From contig NCEE01000002.1 in the NCBI GenBank assembly GCA_002280555.1, positions 19,477 through 83,476 on the forward strand: 64,000 nucleotides of DNA, given 5' to 3'. The notes under the pieces were generated by a model, which searched no databases, was not told the DNA's origin, and worked only from the letters and a program-made list of their open reading frames with translations. Below are positions 1-8,683 of the stretch, piece after piece. A program made the position numbers and the translations under genes. Within the stretch, counting starts at the first letter, position 1, and each line of letters starts with the position of its first letter. The stretch is from Sphingomonas sp. 32-62-10 (GTDB taxonomy: Bacteria > Pseudomonadota > Alphaproteobacteria > Sphingomonadales > Sphingomonadaceae).

Positions 1-226
1 GAAAAATCGCGTCCTTGTCCTCGAAATGGCGGAACACGGTGCGGACGGACAAGCCGGCCTTTTCGGCCACGGCATCCGCATTGGGATCGGGATCGCCCGC
101 GGCGACGAGCTCTACCATGGCCTGAATAATGCGCGCCCGGTTGGCGTCCCCCCGCGCACGCCGTCCGTCGTCGACCGGCTGGGCCGCGTCCATCGCGATT
201 CTGATCACATTTGCTGCGCTGGTCAT
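1..226 (-). CDS. TetR-family transcriptional regulator, N-terminal part only
   Basis: Reading leftward from an ATG at 226, 75 codons are visible before the window edge. Residues about 28-75 form a TetR-type DNA-binding domain: RARIIQAMVELVA, then an EKAGLSVRTVFRHFEDKDAIF recognition helix with the family's usual TVFRHF pattern. The ligand-binding C-terminal domain lies outside the window. Its ATG overlaps the stop of the upstream gene (ATGA, 223-226), so it is probably the last visible gene of an operon with the acyl-CoA synthetase. By position it is the best candidate to bind the TGTCA-N7-TGACA dyads at 3308 and 5415, but that link is inference. The family assignment is firm, the ligand unknown. 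Confidence 0.85.
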   Translation of the reverse strand, partial: MTSAANVIRIAMDAAQPVDDGRRARGDANRARIIQAMVELVAAGDPDPNADAVAEKAGLSVRTVFRHFEDKDAIF

Positions 227-1461
227 TTCGTCCTTCCGCGCCGCCGGATTTCGGCAGCGATTAGCCACAGGCGGTCCTGGCCCCAGACGCACAGATCCTG
301 CTCGTCCGGCCCGCCGCCGCGCAACCGATAGCTGGGAACGCCCCACAGCCCAAGTTCATCGGTCATCTCAAGCTGGTTGCGCGCTGTCTCGGCCTTCCAG
401 CCGTCTGTGCCGAGATGGCGCTGCGCCTCCCCCCAATCGAGCCCGGCGCGCTCGACCGCCAGCCTGATCCCCTCGGGGCGGTGCAGCGGCGCCGCCTCGG
501 TCCAGGCGAGCTGCAGCGCCGCCGAGAGCAGCGCAATATCCTTGTCCTGCGCGCGCGCCCAGGGAAACAGCGAATAGATCCGGCGGGTCGGCTCGCCCAC
601 CGGAAACAGCACCGGGCCGAAGCGGGTGCCGAGATGCTGGCTCTCGCGCTTGGCATCGAACACGAGATAGGCGCTCTTATTTCGTGTTGCCGGGACGCCG
701 CGCATGACCATTGGCAGCACCGGCTTGTGATTGAGACGGATCCCGCTCTCGCGCGCCATCGCGATGCTACGGTCATAGCTGATCGCGGTATAAGGTGAAT
801 TGAGCGAGGGATAATAATCGAGCGTGAGCGCACTTGCATCCACCCCGTTCACATCGATCACAGGGCGCGGGCAGATAAAGGGGAGCGCCGGGTCGCGGCA
901 CGCCCCCAGATCACGCAACCATTGTTCGAGGTGGAACAGGCGGTCGACCCCCCAGAACCATTCCCCGCCATAGTGGAACATCGCGCCCGAATAATGCCCG
1001 AGCTTGGCCAGCCGCGCGCTGCCTGCGTCGAGCGTGGCCGCGTCGGGGGCGATGTCCTGACGCTCCGTCATTTCCGACGGCCGGATGAGGCCAAAATGCG
1101 GCGCGATCAGCTCGGCATCCCGGCGCGCCCATGCATCGAGCATCGCGAGTTCGGGCTGGTTCTTGCCCCCGCTGGCGCGGATCTGGTGGACCACCAGCTC
1201 GATATCGTAGCGGTCCTGCAAGGCAGGCAAAACTTGCTGGGCGAGGCGCGAATAGGGGTCATCATGCTGGTGGAAATATTCGATCCGGTGCGGTGAGCCC
1301 GCTTTGCGCCGCCGGGTTTCGGCCCGTTCTCGCCGCTTGGCCCGGCCTTGGGGGTCGATCGTGCGGTTGGCAAGGAAGCTGGCCAGACGACGCACTGCCA
1401 CTGGAGGATCGACGATCAGCCGCGGATTGGGATTGCGTGACGGCTCCGGCCCCAAGTTCAC
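223..1461 (-). CDS. Two-domain DsbA/HCCA-isomerase-like thioredoxin-fold protein
   Basis: A 412-residue protein from a GTG start that overlaps the stop of the upstream acyl-CoA synthetase (GTGA at 1458-1461). The segment from about residue 58 (RIEYFHQHDDPYS) resembles the first strand and helix of 2-hydroxychromene-2-carboxylate isomerases and kappa-class GSTs. It closes near residue 175 with YGGEWFWGVDRLFHLE. A second unit ends near 400 with GVPSYRLRGGG and WGQDRLW. Family members are usually about 200 residues, so this is a tandem-domain version. No CxxC pair is visible in the first strand, so a disulfide oxidoreductase role is unlikely; a glutathione- or CoA-linked isomerase is possible. 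The substrate is unknown. The neighbourhood suggests acyl-CoA or aromatic catabolism. Confidence 0.72.
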   Translation of the reverse strand: MNLGPEPSRNPNPRLIVDPPVAVRRLASFLANRTIDPQGRAKRRERAETRRRKAGSPHRIEYFHQHDDPYSRLAQQVLPALQDRYDIELVVHQIRASGGKNQPELAMLDAWARRDAELIAPHFGLIRPSEMTERQDIAPDAATLDAGSARLAKLGHYSGAMFHYGGEWFWGVDRLFHLEQWLRDLGACRDPALPFICPRPVIDVNGVDASALTLDYYPSLNSPYTAISYDRSIAMARESGIRLNHKPVLPMVMRGVPATRNKSAYLVFDAKRESQHLGTRFGPVLFPVGEPTRRIYSLFPWARAQDKDIALLSAALQLAWTEAAPLHRPEGIRLAVERAGLDWGEAQRHLGTDGWKAETARNQLEMTDELGLWGVPSYRLRGGGPDEQDLCVWGQDRLWLIAAEIRRRGRTK

Positions 1462-3245
1462 AGCCGATAGCCTCCGTTGCGCAGGCGCTCCATCTGCTCG
1501 GGCTCAAGTGGGACATAGGCGTCCTTGCCCGGTTCGAGAAACCAGATCGGATCGGAGACCTGCGCGATATCGAAGCCTTCCTTGACCAGTTCCACCTTGC
1601 GCAGCTTCATCGTGCCGGTGGTCTCGGCCTCGGCCTGGATGCGCAGGAACAGCGGGACCGCGTAGGACGGCAAGTGCGCCTTGAGGTGCGCGGCAAGGCC
1701 CGCCATGTCGAAGCCTTCGCCAAGTGTCATCGCCACCATCCCCGCGCGCCCGTCCGCCCCCGGCACCGCGACGCCGTAGACATTGGCAAGCGCAATGCCG
1801 GGATACTTCGCAACCGCGTCGGCGACGTCATTGGTGGCGACATTCTCGCCCTTCCAGCGGAAGGTATCACCGATGCGGTCGACGAAATAGACGTATCCCG
1901 CTTTGTCGCGGCGCATCAGGTCGCCGGTGCGGAACCAGCGGTCGCCCTTTGCGAACACGTCGGTGAGGATCTTCTTCTCGGTCGCCGCCTTGTCGTGATA
2001 GCCCTCGAAGGCCGCCGCGCCGCCCGTGCCGATCCGGCCAATCGCCTCGCCCGGTTCGTCCACCCCGGCCTTGAGGCAGAAGCCATCGGCCCCGCGCACC
2101 GGCGCTTCGGCCTCGATATCGAACTTGACGAAGCTGACGCCCATCTTGCCTTCGAGCCAGGTCGGCAGGCGTCCGATGGCGCCGACTGTGCCGTCGAAAT
2201 TGACCAGCGAGACATTGCCTTCAGTCGAGCCGTAGAATTCGCACATCTGGCGCACGCCGAAGCGCTCGACGAACGGCTGCCACACCTCGCCGCGAAGGCC
2301 ATTGCCGAAGCCTGCGACAAGGCTGTGGGCCCGTTCCTTGGGGTGCGGCGCGGCGTTGAGCAGGTAGCGGCAGAGTTCGCCGATATAGACAAAGCGGGTC
2401 GCCCCGTGTTCGGCGGCATCGTCCCAGAAAGCCGAGACCGAAAGCTTGCGCCGCATGATGATGGTCGCGCCGTAGATCAGCGGCCCGGCGGTACCCATGC
2501 CCCCGCCGGTCGAATGGTAGAGCGGAAGCGTGTTGTAGACCCGGTCATGCTCGGTCACCTTGCCAAGGATGCGCGCGTAACGCGCCATGCCGCGCAGCCG
2601 GTTGTGCGTGATTCGCGCCGCTTTGGGCAGGCCAGTGGTGCCCGAGGTGTAGATGAACAGCGCGCCATCGCCGCCGGTGATGTTGGCGCGGTGTTCGGCG
2701 GCTGGACGCGTATCGGGCTGGTGTGCCAGCGCCGCGGTGAGATCTGCGCCGTGCTTGCCGTCAAAATCCCAAAGCGGTTGCGCCATCCCGGTTTCGGCAA
2801 GGAGCCCGGCAAGCCGCGCAGCTTGGTCGCCCGCTGCGATGATCGCCTTGCTGTCGACGATCGCGATGCAATGCGCCAGACCATCGCCCTGCAGGTTGGT
2901 ATTGATCAGCGCGGTCACCACGCCGACCTTGGCGAGCCCGAACCACACCGCTGGAAAATCGGGGCAGTTCTCCAGCATCAGCGCAACCGTATCGCCGCGC
3001 GCGAGACCCTGCGCGCGTGCCCAGTGGGCGATGCGGTTGGCGCGCGCGTCGAAGGCGGCGTAGGTTACGCTCTGCCCTTCGAAGAGGATCGCTGGTTTCG
3101 CGCCATGCCGGTCAACGCTGCGTTCGATCTCGTTGACGATCGTCACCGTGGTATCGGGCTGCAATTCCTTCAGCGTCTGCATGACGCCGTAGACGTCTCT
3201 AATGAAGGCAGCCTCCCGCCGGATCGTGCCGATGGCCTTGAGCAT
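1458..3245 (-). CDS. Long-chain acyl-CoA synthetase, FATP/VLACS type
   Basis: This 595-residue AMP-forming enzyme would activate a carboxylic acid with ATP and CoA to its acyl-CoA. The adenylation P-loop FIYTSGTTGLPKA, the YGSTEGN motif and the late FRTGDL...DRIGDTFRWKGENV segment are all present in the normal order. The FRWKGENV form is typical of the long- and very-long-chain (FATP-like) branch, and about 600 residues is the usual size. The chosen ATG at 3245 has GGGAGAGG just upstream; an open frame continues 33 codons further without a better start. It heads an operon with the two genes at 1461-1 and diverges from the nitronate monooxygenase across a 138-bp gap holding a TGTCA-N7-TGACA dyad. 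The exact substrate cannot be read from sequence. Confidence 0.9.
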   Translation of the reverse strand: MLKAIGTIRREAAFIRDVYGVMQTLKELQPDTTVTIVNEIERSVDRHGAKPAILFEGQSVTYAAFDARANRIAHWARAQGLARGDTVALMLENCPDFPAVWFGLAKVGVVTALINTNLQGDGLAHCIAIVDSKAIIAAGDQAARLAGLLAETGMAQPLWDFDGKHGADLTAALAHQPDTRPAAEHRANITGGDGALFIYTSGTTGLPKAARITHNRLRGMARYARILGKVTEHDRVYNTLPLYHSTGGGMGTAGPLIYGATIIMRRKLSVSAFWDDAAEHGATRFVYIGELCRYLLNAAPHPKERAHSLVAGFGNGLRGEVWQPFVERFGVRQMCEFYGSTEGNVSLVNFDGTVGAIGRLPTWLEGKMGVSFVKFDIEAEAPVRGADGFCLKAGVDEPGEAIGRIGTGGAAAFEGYHDKAATEKKILTDVFAKGDRWFRTGDLMRRDKAGYVYFVDRIGDTFRWKGENVATNDVADAVAKYPGIALANVYGVAVPGADGRAGMVAMTLGEGFDMAGLAAHLKAHLPSYAVPLFLRIQAEAETTGTMKLRKVELVKEGFDIAQVSDPIWFLEPGKDAYVPLEPEQMERLRNGGYRL

Positions 3246-3307
3246 AGTTTTGCCTCTCCCCTCGATCGCCGCCATATGCAGCCTTGGCTTGACGCCGGCG
3301 ATTCTTG

Positions 3308-3324
3308 TGTCATTGAAAGTGACA
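3308..3324. promoter_or_regulatory. Candidate operator, dyad TGTCA-N7-TGACA (site 1)
   Basis: The 17-bp dyad TGTCATTGAAAGTGACA lies midway between the divergent acyl-CoA synthetase (start 3245) and nitronate monooxygenase (start 3384), about 60 bp from each. The same half-sites with the same 7-bp spacing occur at 5415-5431 and, with one base changed, at 12810-12826. The size suits a TetR-family dimer; which protein binds is inference. Confidence 0.55.
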
Positions 3325-3383
3325 TTAATTGGGCCGCGTGGCAACTCGCCGCACGAAGGCCTTCACCGCACGGGAGGGACGCC

Positions 3384-4352
3384 ATGAAGACCAGACTGAC
3401 CGAACTGCTCGGGATCGAGGTGCCGATCATCTGCGGCGGCATGATGCGGGTCGGCACCGCCGATCTGGCCGCTGCAGTGTCCAACGCCGGGGGCCTCGGC
3501 GTGATGACCGCGCTGACCTGCAAGACCGCAGCGGACCTGAGCGCCGAAATCGCGCGCTGCCAGGCACTCACCACCAAGCCCATTGCCGTCAACCTCACCG
3601 TCGGCGTGGTCGCGACCCCGATCGACTATGGCGAGTATATCCGCGCCATCATCGAAAGCGGGGTCAAGATCGTCGAGACGGCCGGGCGCTCGCCCGAGCC
3701 CTTTATGGAAGCCTTCAAGGCCGCCGGGATCAAGGTAATCCACAAATGCGTGGCCGTGCGGCACGCCCGCTCGGCCGAGAAGATCGGAGTCGATGTGGTC
3801 AGCATCGACGGGTTCGAATGCGCCGGCCATCCGGGCGAACAGGATATTGGCGGCCTCGTGCTGTTCCCCGCCGCTGCTGACGCGCTGACAATCCCGGTGG
3901 TCGCCTCGGGCGGGATCGCCGATGGTCGCGGGCTCGCCGCTGCGCTGGTGCTCGGCTGCGACGGGGTCAACATGGGCACCCGCTTCATGGCGACCAAGGA
4001 GGCCCCGATCCATCAGGGCATCAAGGACAAGATCGTCGAGATGGACGAGACCCAGACGCAGCTGATCTTCCGCAGCTATCGCAACACGGCGCGGGTTTAT
4101 CGCAATTCGATTTCCGAAAAAGTGGCCGCAATCGAGGCGGCGGGCGGCGGGTTCGACGAAGTCCACGACTATGTTTCGGGCGCCAATCAGGAAAAGGCCT
4201 GGACCACCGGCGATATCGAGGCCGGCATGGTCACCGCCGGCCTTTCGGGCGCCTTCGTCCACGATGTGCCGACCTGTCAGGAAGTGATCGACCGGATCGT
4301 CGCTGACGCCCGCGCGATCATCACCGGGCGGGTCGCAGCGATGTTCGCCTAA
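3384..4352 (+). CDS. Nitronate monooxygenase / NPD-family FMN enzyme
   Basis: A 322-residue TIM-barrel flavoprotein of the 2-nitropropane dioxygenase family, which oxidises nitronates with FMN and O2; some relatives act as enoyl reductases. Visible marks are the N-terminal LGIEVPIICGGMMRVGT, VIHKCVAVRHARSAEKIGVD around the central conserved His, a GFECAGHPGE loop, and the phosphate-binding VVASGGIADGRGLAAALVLG and GVNMGTRFMATKEAP. The ATG at 3384 has CGGGAGGGA upstream; a longer open frame running back to 1131 is an antisense shadow of the synthetase. Its last codons overlap the converging GST gene by 4 bp. In acyl-CoA clusters such genes are common, and their true substrate is often not a nitronate. 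Confidence 0.85.
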   Translation: MKTRLTELLGIEVPIICGGMMRVGTADLAAAVSNAGGLGVMTALTCKTAADLSAEIARCQALTTKPIAVNLTVGVVATPIDYGEYIRAIIESGVKIVETAGRSPEPFMEAFKAAGIKVIHKCVAVRHARSAEKIGVDVVSIDGFECAGHPGEQDIGGLVLFPAAADALTIPVVASGGIADGRGLAAALVLGCDGVNMGTRFMATKEAPIHQGIKDKIVEMDETQTQLIFRSYRNTARVYRNSISEKVAAIEAAGGGFDEVHDYVSGANQEKAWTTGDIEAGMVTAGLSGAFVHDVPTCQEVIDRIVADARAIITGRVAAMFA

Positions 4353-5371
4353 GCCTGCGCGGGCTTCAGGAACGGCAGGCAGCCGGTCCGATCGAGCACC
4401 GCGAGAAGCTCCGTATCATCCGCGACGCTGGCGAACTTGCGGCGTAGTTCGTCAAGCGTTGCGGCCTGATATTTGAAGGTTTTTTGCTGGAAAGCTGCGC
4501 CCTTCATCGTCAGGCTGGTCTCTTTCTCGCCCTTGGCCCAGGCCTCGTGGTTGGCTGCCATCCACGGCAGGAAGCGCCCGGCGACCTCGCTGGCAAGGAT
4601 CGGCTCGAGCGTCGGCAGCAGATCGGCGAGCGGTTCGAAATCGCCCTCCACCTTCGGGGACAGCATCCGCTTGATATAGGCAACGAGTTTGGGCGCATGA
4701 GCTTCGAGATAGGCATTCGCGGTCGGATCAGTCCAAGCCTGGTGGAGATTGCACCACAACCCGAAGTCGCCAAAGCATGGCCGATCACCGAGCAGATAGC
4801 GGCGCTTGGCGAAATGCGCGTCGAGCATGGCCGACAGGTCGATAAAGGATTGCTTGAGCTGCGGGATATTGGTTTCGTTCGCGCCGGCAAAGCTCAGCCG
4901 CGGCACCATCCGCCGCACCATCAGGTGTGACAGCACCGGCTTGCCCAGCGCAGCCCACCATTGCCCCTCCAGCCGGTATCCAGCCAGCCGGTCCCCGGTC
5001 GACTTGGCATCCGCGGGGTAGAACCAACGCTGGAAGAACATCAGCTTGTTGCACCACTCGTCGCCGAATTCCTCGAACAGGCACGACAGGAACCACAACG
5101 CCCGGTCCTCGGGGTGGACGGAGGGATGCGGAAACTCCTGCTCCAGCCGTTCGATGATCGGGGTCGAATCCTGCATCGTCTCGCCATCGGGCAGGAACAG
5201 CAGCGGAATCAGCTGCACCTTGGCGTGCTGCTGGAACAGCGGCTCGTTCTTCATGCTGCGCTGGATCCACTCATAGCCGATGCCTTTGAAATCGAAATAG
5301 GACTGCACCTTCTTGGTATAGGGCGAAAGCGGCAGGCCCATCAGACGGAAGCCCTTGGTCGACTGTGTCAT
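4349..5371 (-). CDS. Glutathione S-transferase family protein
   Basis: This 340-residue protein is longer than a classical GST of about 220. Residues about 8-85 form the thioredoxin-like N-domain (FRLMGLPLSPYTKKVQSYFD, later IPLLFLPDGETMQDSTPIIERLE), followed by a helical C-domain with GDRPCFGDFGLWCNLHQAW, the usual helix carrying the N-capping Asp. About 90 extra residues follow. The ATG at 5371 has AAGGGGATG in front and is preferred over an upstream in-frame ATG at 5413. It diverges from the acyl-CoA dehydrogenases across a 93-bp region with operator site 2. Similar long GST-like proteins are recurrent neighbours of acyl-CoA dehydrogenases; the reaction is unknown. Confidence 0.82.
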   Translation of the reverse strand: MTQSTKGFRLMGLPLSPYTKKVQSYFDFKGIGYEWIQRSMKNEPLFQQHAKVQLIPLLFLPDGETMQDSTPIIERLEQEFPHPSVHPEDRALWFLSCLFEEFGDEWCNKLMFFQRWFYPADAKSTGDRLAGYRLEGQWWAALGKPVLSHLMVRRMVPRLSFAGANETNIPQLKQSFIDLSAMLDAHFAKRRYLLGDRPCFGDFGLWCNLHQAWTDPTANAYLEAHAPKLVAYIKRMLSPKVEGDFEPLADLLPTLEPILASEVAGRFLPWMAANHEAWAKGEKETSLTMKGAAFQQKTFKYQAATLDELRRKFASVADDTELLAVLDRTGCLPFLKPAQA

Positions 5372-5414
5372 GTCATCCCCTTTGCGTGATTGGCTTTCGG
5401 CGAGACTAGACAAT

Positions 5415-5431
5415 TGTCACGTGGAATGACA
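5415..5431. promoter_or_regulatory. Candidate operator, dyad TGTCA-N7-TGACA (site 2)
   Basis: TGTCACGTGGAATGACA sits between the divergent GST-like gene (start 5371) and the first acyl-CoA dehydrogenase (start 5465), close enough to both starts for repression. It repeats the half-sites and spacing of site 1. A separate small palindrome GACAATTGTC overlaps its left end (5409-5418). Confidence 0.55.
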
Positions 5432-5464
5432 GAAAGTTTTGAAAGCCATGCCGGAGAGAATCCC

Positions 5465-6676
5465 ATGAACATCGATTTTGCGCCCGAGCTTGAGGCGTTC
5501 CGCGCAGAGGTAGCCGAATTTTTCGCAACCGCCCCCACGCCTGCGATTCGCGAGGCAGGGCGCAAGACCACCAGCGTCTTTGCCCCGTTCAAGGAATGCA
5601 TGGAGTGGCAGCGAATCCTGTTCGAAAAGGGCTGGGTCGCGCCGCATTGGCCCAAGGAAAGCGGGGGCACCGGCTGGAGCGTAGAGCAGCGTTTCATCTT
5701 CGCTGAGGAATACCGCAAGGCCGACCTGCCGCCGCTGCTGCCGCAGAGCCTCGGCATGGTTGGCCCGTTGCTGATCGACCTCGGCACGGAGGAGCAGAAG
5801 GCGCGCTACCTCCCCGGCATCCTCAGCGGCGATGATTTCTGGGCGCAGGGCTATTCCGAACCCAATTCGGGATCAGACCTCGCCTCGCTCTCGTGTCGCG
5901 CAGAGGCCGACGGGGATGATTACATTATCAACGGCTCCAAGATCTGGACCACCTATGCCCACCACGCCAACCGCATGTTCATGCTGGTGCGCACCAGCAA
6001 TGAAGGCAAGAAGCAGCAGGGCATCACCTTCCTGCTTCTCGACCGCACCGATTATCCCGGCATGACCATCCGCCCGATCATCGGCCTCGATGGCTTCCCC
6101 GAACAATGCGAGGTGTTCTTCGAGGATGTCCGCGTGCCGCAATCGGGCCGCGTCGGCGCGGAGAATGAAGGCTGGGCGGTAGCCAAGCACCTGCTCACCC
6201 ACGAACGCGGCGGCGGCAACGCGGCGAGCCCCACATTGATGCGCTATTGCGAACGCGCCCGCGAGGCGGCTGCGGCGACGCCCTCGCCCTTTGGCGGGAT
6301 GCTGGCCGCTGACCCGGTGTTCCAGCGCGAACTCGGCGAGCTTGAAGCCGACATTGCCTCGCTCGGCCATTTCGAGAAGCTCGCGATCAGCGGCCATGCC
6401 ATCGCCCGCGACCCGGCCTTCCCGTCGATCAACAAGACGATCAATTCCGAACTGATCCAGCGCGCCTCGACCATCATGGCGCAGGTCTCGGGCGTCGGCG
6501 GGCTGGTGCGCCAGCTCGAGGCTTTGCGGGTCGGCAGCAATGTCGAGCCGCTGGGGAGCGAGTTCGACCTCATCTCGATGCCGCTCTACCTCAACAGCCG
6601 CGCCACCACGATCTACGCAGGCTCCAACGAAGTGCAGCGCGATCTGATCGCGCGCAGCCTTGCGGCGGGAGCGTAA
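5465..6676 (+). CDS. Acyl-CoA dehydrogenase
   Basis: A 403-residue FAD enzyme that would introduce the alpha-beta double bond in an acyl-CoA, passing electrons to ETF. The N-terminal helical domain, the middle beta domain with YSEPNSGSDLASLS and GSKIWTTYAH, and the C-terminal domain with YAGSNEVQRDLIARSL are all present and in order; the last matches the usual FAD-contacting C-terminal motif. The ATG at 5465 follows GGAGAGAATCCC. The next gene begins 5 bp after its stop and encodes a second, smaller dehydrogenase. Such pairs often form alpha2beta2 heteromers in steroid and branched acyl-CoA catabolism, which is the favoured reading here. Substrate unassigned. Confidence 0.92.
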   Translation: MNIDFAPELEAFRAEVAEFFATAPTPAIREAGRKTTSVFAPFKECMEWQRILFEKGWVAPHWPKESGGTGWSVEQRFIFAEEYRKADLPPLLPQSLGMVGPLLIDLGTEEQKARYLPGILSGDDFWAQGYSEPNSGSDLASLSCRAEADGDDYIINGSKIWTTYAHHANRMFMLVRTSNEGKKQQGITFLLLDRTDYPGMTIRPIIGLDGFPEQCEVFFEDVRVPQSGRVGAENEGWAVAKHLLTHERGGGNAASPTLMRYCERAREAAAATPSPFGGMLAADPVFQRELGELEADIASLGHFEKLAISGHAIARDPAFPSINKTINSELIQRASTIMAQVSGVGGLVRQLEALRVGSNVEPLGSEFDLISMPLYLNSRATTIYAGSNEVQRDLIARSLAAGA

Positions 6677-6681
6677 GCGCG

Positions 6682-7770
6682 ATGGATTTCAACTTCACCG
6701 AAGAACAGCAGATGCTGCGCGACAGCATCGGCAAGTATCTTGAGAAAAACTACGATTTCGACACGCGCCAGAAACTGGTGCGAAGTGAGGCACCTTGGTC
6801 ACAGGAGGCGTGGCAGCAATTCGCCGATTTCGGCCTGCTCGCGCTGCCCTTCAGCGAGGAGCAGGGCGGGCTCGGCGGCTCGATCAGCGATTGCGTCGCC
6901 TTTGCCGAATTGTTCGGCAAGCATCTGGTGATCGAGCCCTATACCAGCGCGGTCATGCTTTCGGCCCCGGCTTTGGCGGCGAGCGCGAATCCTGTCGCGC
7001 AGGATTGGTTCGCAAAGGTCATCGGCGGCGAGGCGGTGGTCGCCTTTGCCTTCGAAGAAGGGCACAGTACGCCCTCGCCTGCGCATGTCGCGATGCCGGC
7101 CGTGGCTGATGGCGCGGATTACGCGCTCTCGGGCGAGAAGCGGTTGGTGGTCGCGGGCGCCGAAGCCCATGCGCTGGTGGTCGCAGCCCGCTCGCAAGAT
7201 AGGGCACCAGCGCTGTTTCTGGTCGAGGCAGGCGCGGCGGGGCTCCAACCCCGCGCCTATCGCACCATCGACGGCCGCAGCGCCGCCGACATCCGGTTCG
7301 ATCAAGTCAAGGCGATCGCGCTCGACCTTCCGGCAAAGGCGCTGGACGATATCATCGCCCGCGCCGTGATCGTCCAATGCGCCGAAGCGGTCGGTGCGAT
7401 GGGAGCGCTCTGCACGATCACGGCCGAATATGCCATGACCCGCAAGCAATTCGGCGTGCCGATCGCGACCTTCCAGGCGGTCGCGCACCGGCTGGCCGAC
7501 ATGAAGATTGCCTACAGCAAGGCCCGCGCCAGCCTGCTCTACACCACCGCGCTGGCGCAAGGCGGCGCGGCAACCCCGCGCGATATCGCGATCCTCAAGG
7601 CCCAAACCGGCAAACTTGGCCGCGCCATTGGCGAAGCGGCGATCCAGACCCATGGCGGGGTCGGCACCACCGACGAATTGAATGTGAGCCACTATCACAA
7701 GCGCCTGATCGCCTGCGACGCCATGTTCGGCGATCACGCCTACCACTTCCGCAAGATCGGTGAGGGCTGA
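6682..7770 (+). CDS. Acyl-CoA dehydrogenase, second subunit type
   Basis: A 362-residue acyl-CoA dehydrogenase family member, beginning MDFNFTEEQQMLRDSIGKYL. The middle domain is more divergent than in its partner, with HVAMPAVADGADYALSGEKRLVV in place of the usual FAD/substrate loop. The C-terminal domain is recognisable from AEYAMTRKQFGVPIATFQAV and ends IQTHGGVGTTDELNVSHYHKRL. It follows the first dehydrogenase by 5 bp, so both are surely cotranscribed. The pattern of one conserved and one divergent subunit fits heteromeric dehydrogenases of the FadE34/ChsE type, where the active-site FAD is shared; this is inference from family knowledge. Confidence 0.9.
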   Translation: MDFNFTEEQQMLRDSIGKYLEKNYDFDTRQKLVRSEAPWSQEAWQQFADFGLLALPFSEEQGGLGGSISDCVAFAELFGKHLVIEPYTSAVMLSAPALAASANPVAQDWFAKVIGGEAVVAFAFEEGHSTPSPAHVAMPAVADGADYALSGEKRLVVAGAEAHALVVAARSQDRAPALFLVEAGAAGLQPRAYRTIDGRSAADIRFDQVKAIALDLPAKALDDIIARAVIVQCAEAVGAMGALCTITAEYAMTRKQFGVPIATFQAVAHRLADMKIAYSKARASLLYTTALAQGGAATPRDIAILKAQTGKLGRAIGEAAIQTHGGVGTTDELNVSHYHKRLIACDAMFGDHAYHFRKIGEG

Positions 7771-7774
7771 TCCG

Positions 7775-8671
7775 ATGGACCGCAGGTTGCGCATTGGGAT
7801 TGCGGCGGGATGCCTTGCGCTTGGTGGATGCGGAGCAATGCAAACCGAAGCCACCAGCACCGAACTCACCGACACCACCGCGAACAGCGGCGTGCCGAGC
7901 GCTGCCAACGGCAAAAGCGCGGCGCTGCTCTCGGCCTTTTTCGGGCTCGATAACAAACTCTTTCAGGTTTCAAACCTGATTTGCAATGGCGCAGCGGGCA
8001 AGGACGGGATGCCAGTGATCTTCTCGACCGAAATTGACCACCGCACCATGCAGGCTGGCGATTTCAAGGTTTCGACCGCAAGCGGCAAGACCGGCACGAT
8101 GCACTGCGTTTCGCTCCTGCCCGCAACCGACGCGGGTGAGTTGCGCACGGTGCTGCTGATCGGCGAATTCGGCAATGCCGACGGCGATCCGCCCGCGCGC
8201 GTTGAAATCGTCGGCAATTTGAATTCCATCGACGGCACGCTCAATTTCAAGGGCACGCAAGTCGAGGTTACTCCGCTGGCGCCCGGCCCCACCTTGGTGA
8301 TGGCGGAACGCGTCTCTGACCGGGAGGTCGACAAGGGCCTGGGTTTTGCGCGGACCAAGGGCAGCGCGTGCCCGTCAAAGGGCGTGGCCCAGCAAATCCG
8401 CGTGGTCTGGGCCGGCGGCGTCACGCTGCCCAAGGGCGATGAACCGGGCGACGCCGAGAGGCAACGCTACAAAGTCACCGTTGGAGGGCCAAACGGCAAG
8501 AAACGCGAGGTCATTCCTGTAGCACTCGCCAACCTCGGGGATGGCGACAACAACCACGTGCTGTGCCTCGATACCGCCGATCAGGCCCTGTCGGTGTCGT
8601 TCCCAGACGGTATATTCAAGGATCCCAACGGCGACCTAAACCCTGCCACGGCCATTACCGTGGCGCGGTGA
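7775..8671 (+). CDS. Predicted lipoprotein of unknown function
   Basis: A 298-residue protein with a lipoprotein signal: charged MDRRLR, a hydrophobic stretch, then LALGGC with the lipidated Cys at residue 20. The rest is a soluble, probably extracytoplasmic domain rich in beta-like segments, with no motif I can name. The ATG at 7775 is 4 bp after the acyl-CoA dehydrogenase stop; a GTG at 7760 in frame would overlap that gene. It converges on the PfpI-like gene with 12 bp between stops. Function unknown. Confidence 0.75.
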   Translation: MDRRLRIGIAAGCLALGGCGAMQTEATSTELTDTTANSGVPSAANGKSAALLSAFFGLDNKLFQVSNLICNGAAGKDGMPVIFSTEIDHRTMQAGDFKVSTASGKTGTMHCVSLLPATDAGELRTVLLIGEFGNADGDPPARVEIVGNLNSIDGTLNFKGTQVEVTPLAPGPTLVMAERVSDREVDKGLGFARTKGSACPSKGVAQQIRVVWAGGVTLPKGDEPGDAERQRYKVTVGGPNGKKREVIPVALANLGDGDNNHVLCLDTADQALSVSFPDGIFKDPNGDLNPATAITVAR

Positions 8672-8683
8672 GCGCGCGCCCGC

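Noticed and set aside
1131..3383. Long plus-strand open extension before the nitronate monooxygenase
   Set aside because: It is antisense to the well-supported acyl-CoA synthetase and DsbA-like genes and has no family resemblance; GC-rich sequence keeps opposite frames open. The ATG at 3384 has a good ribosome site.
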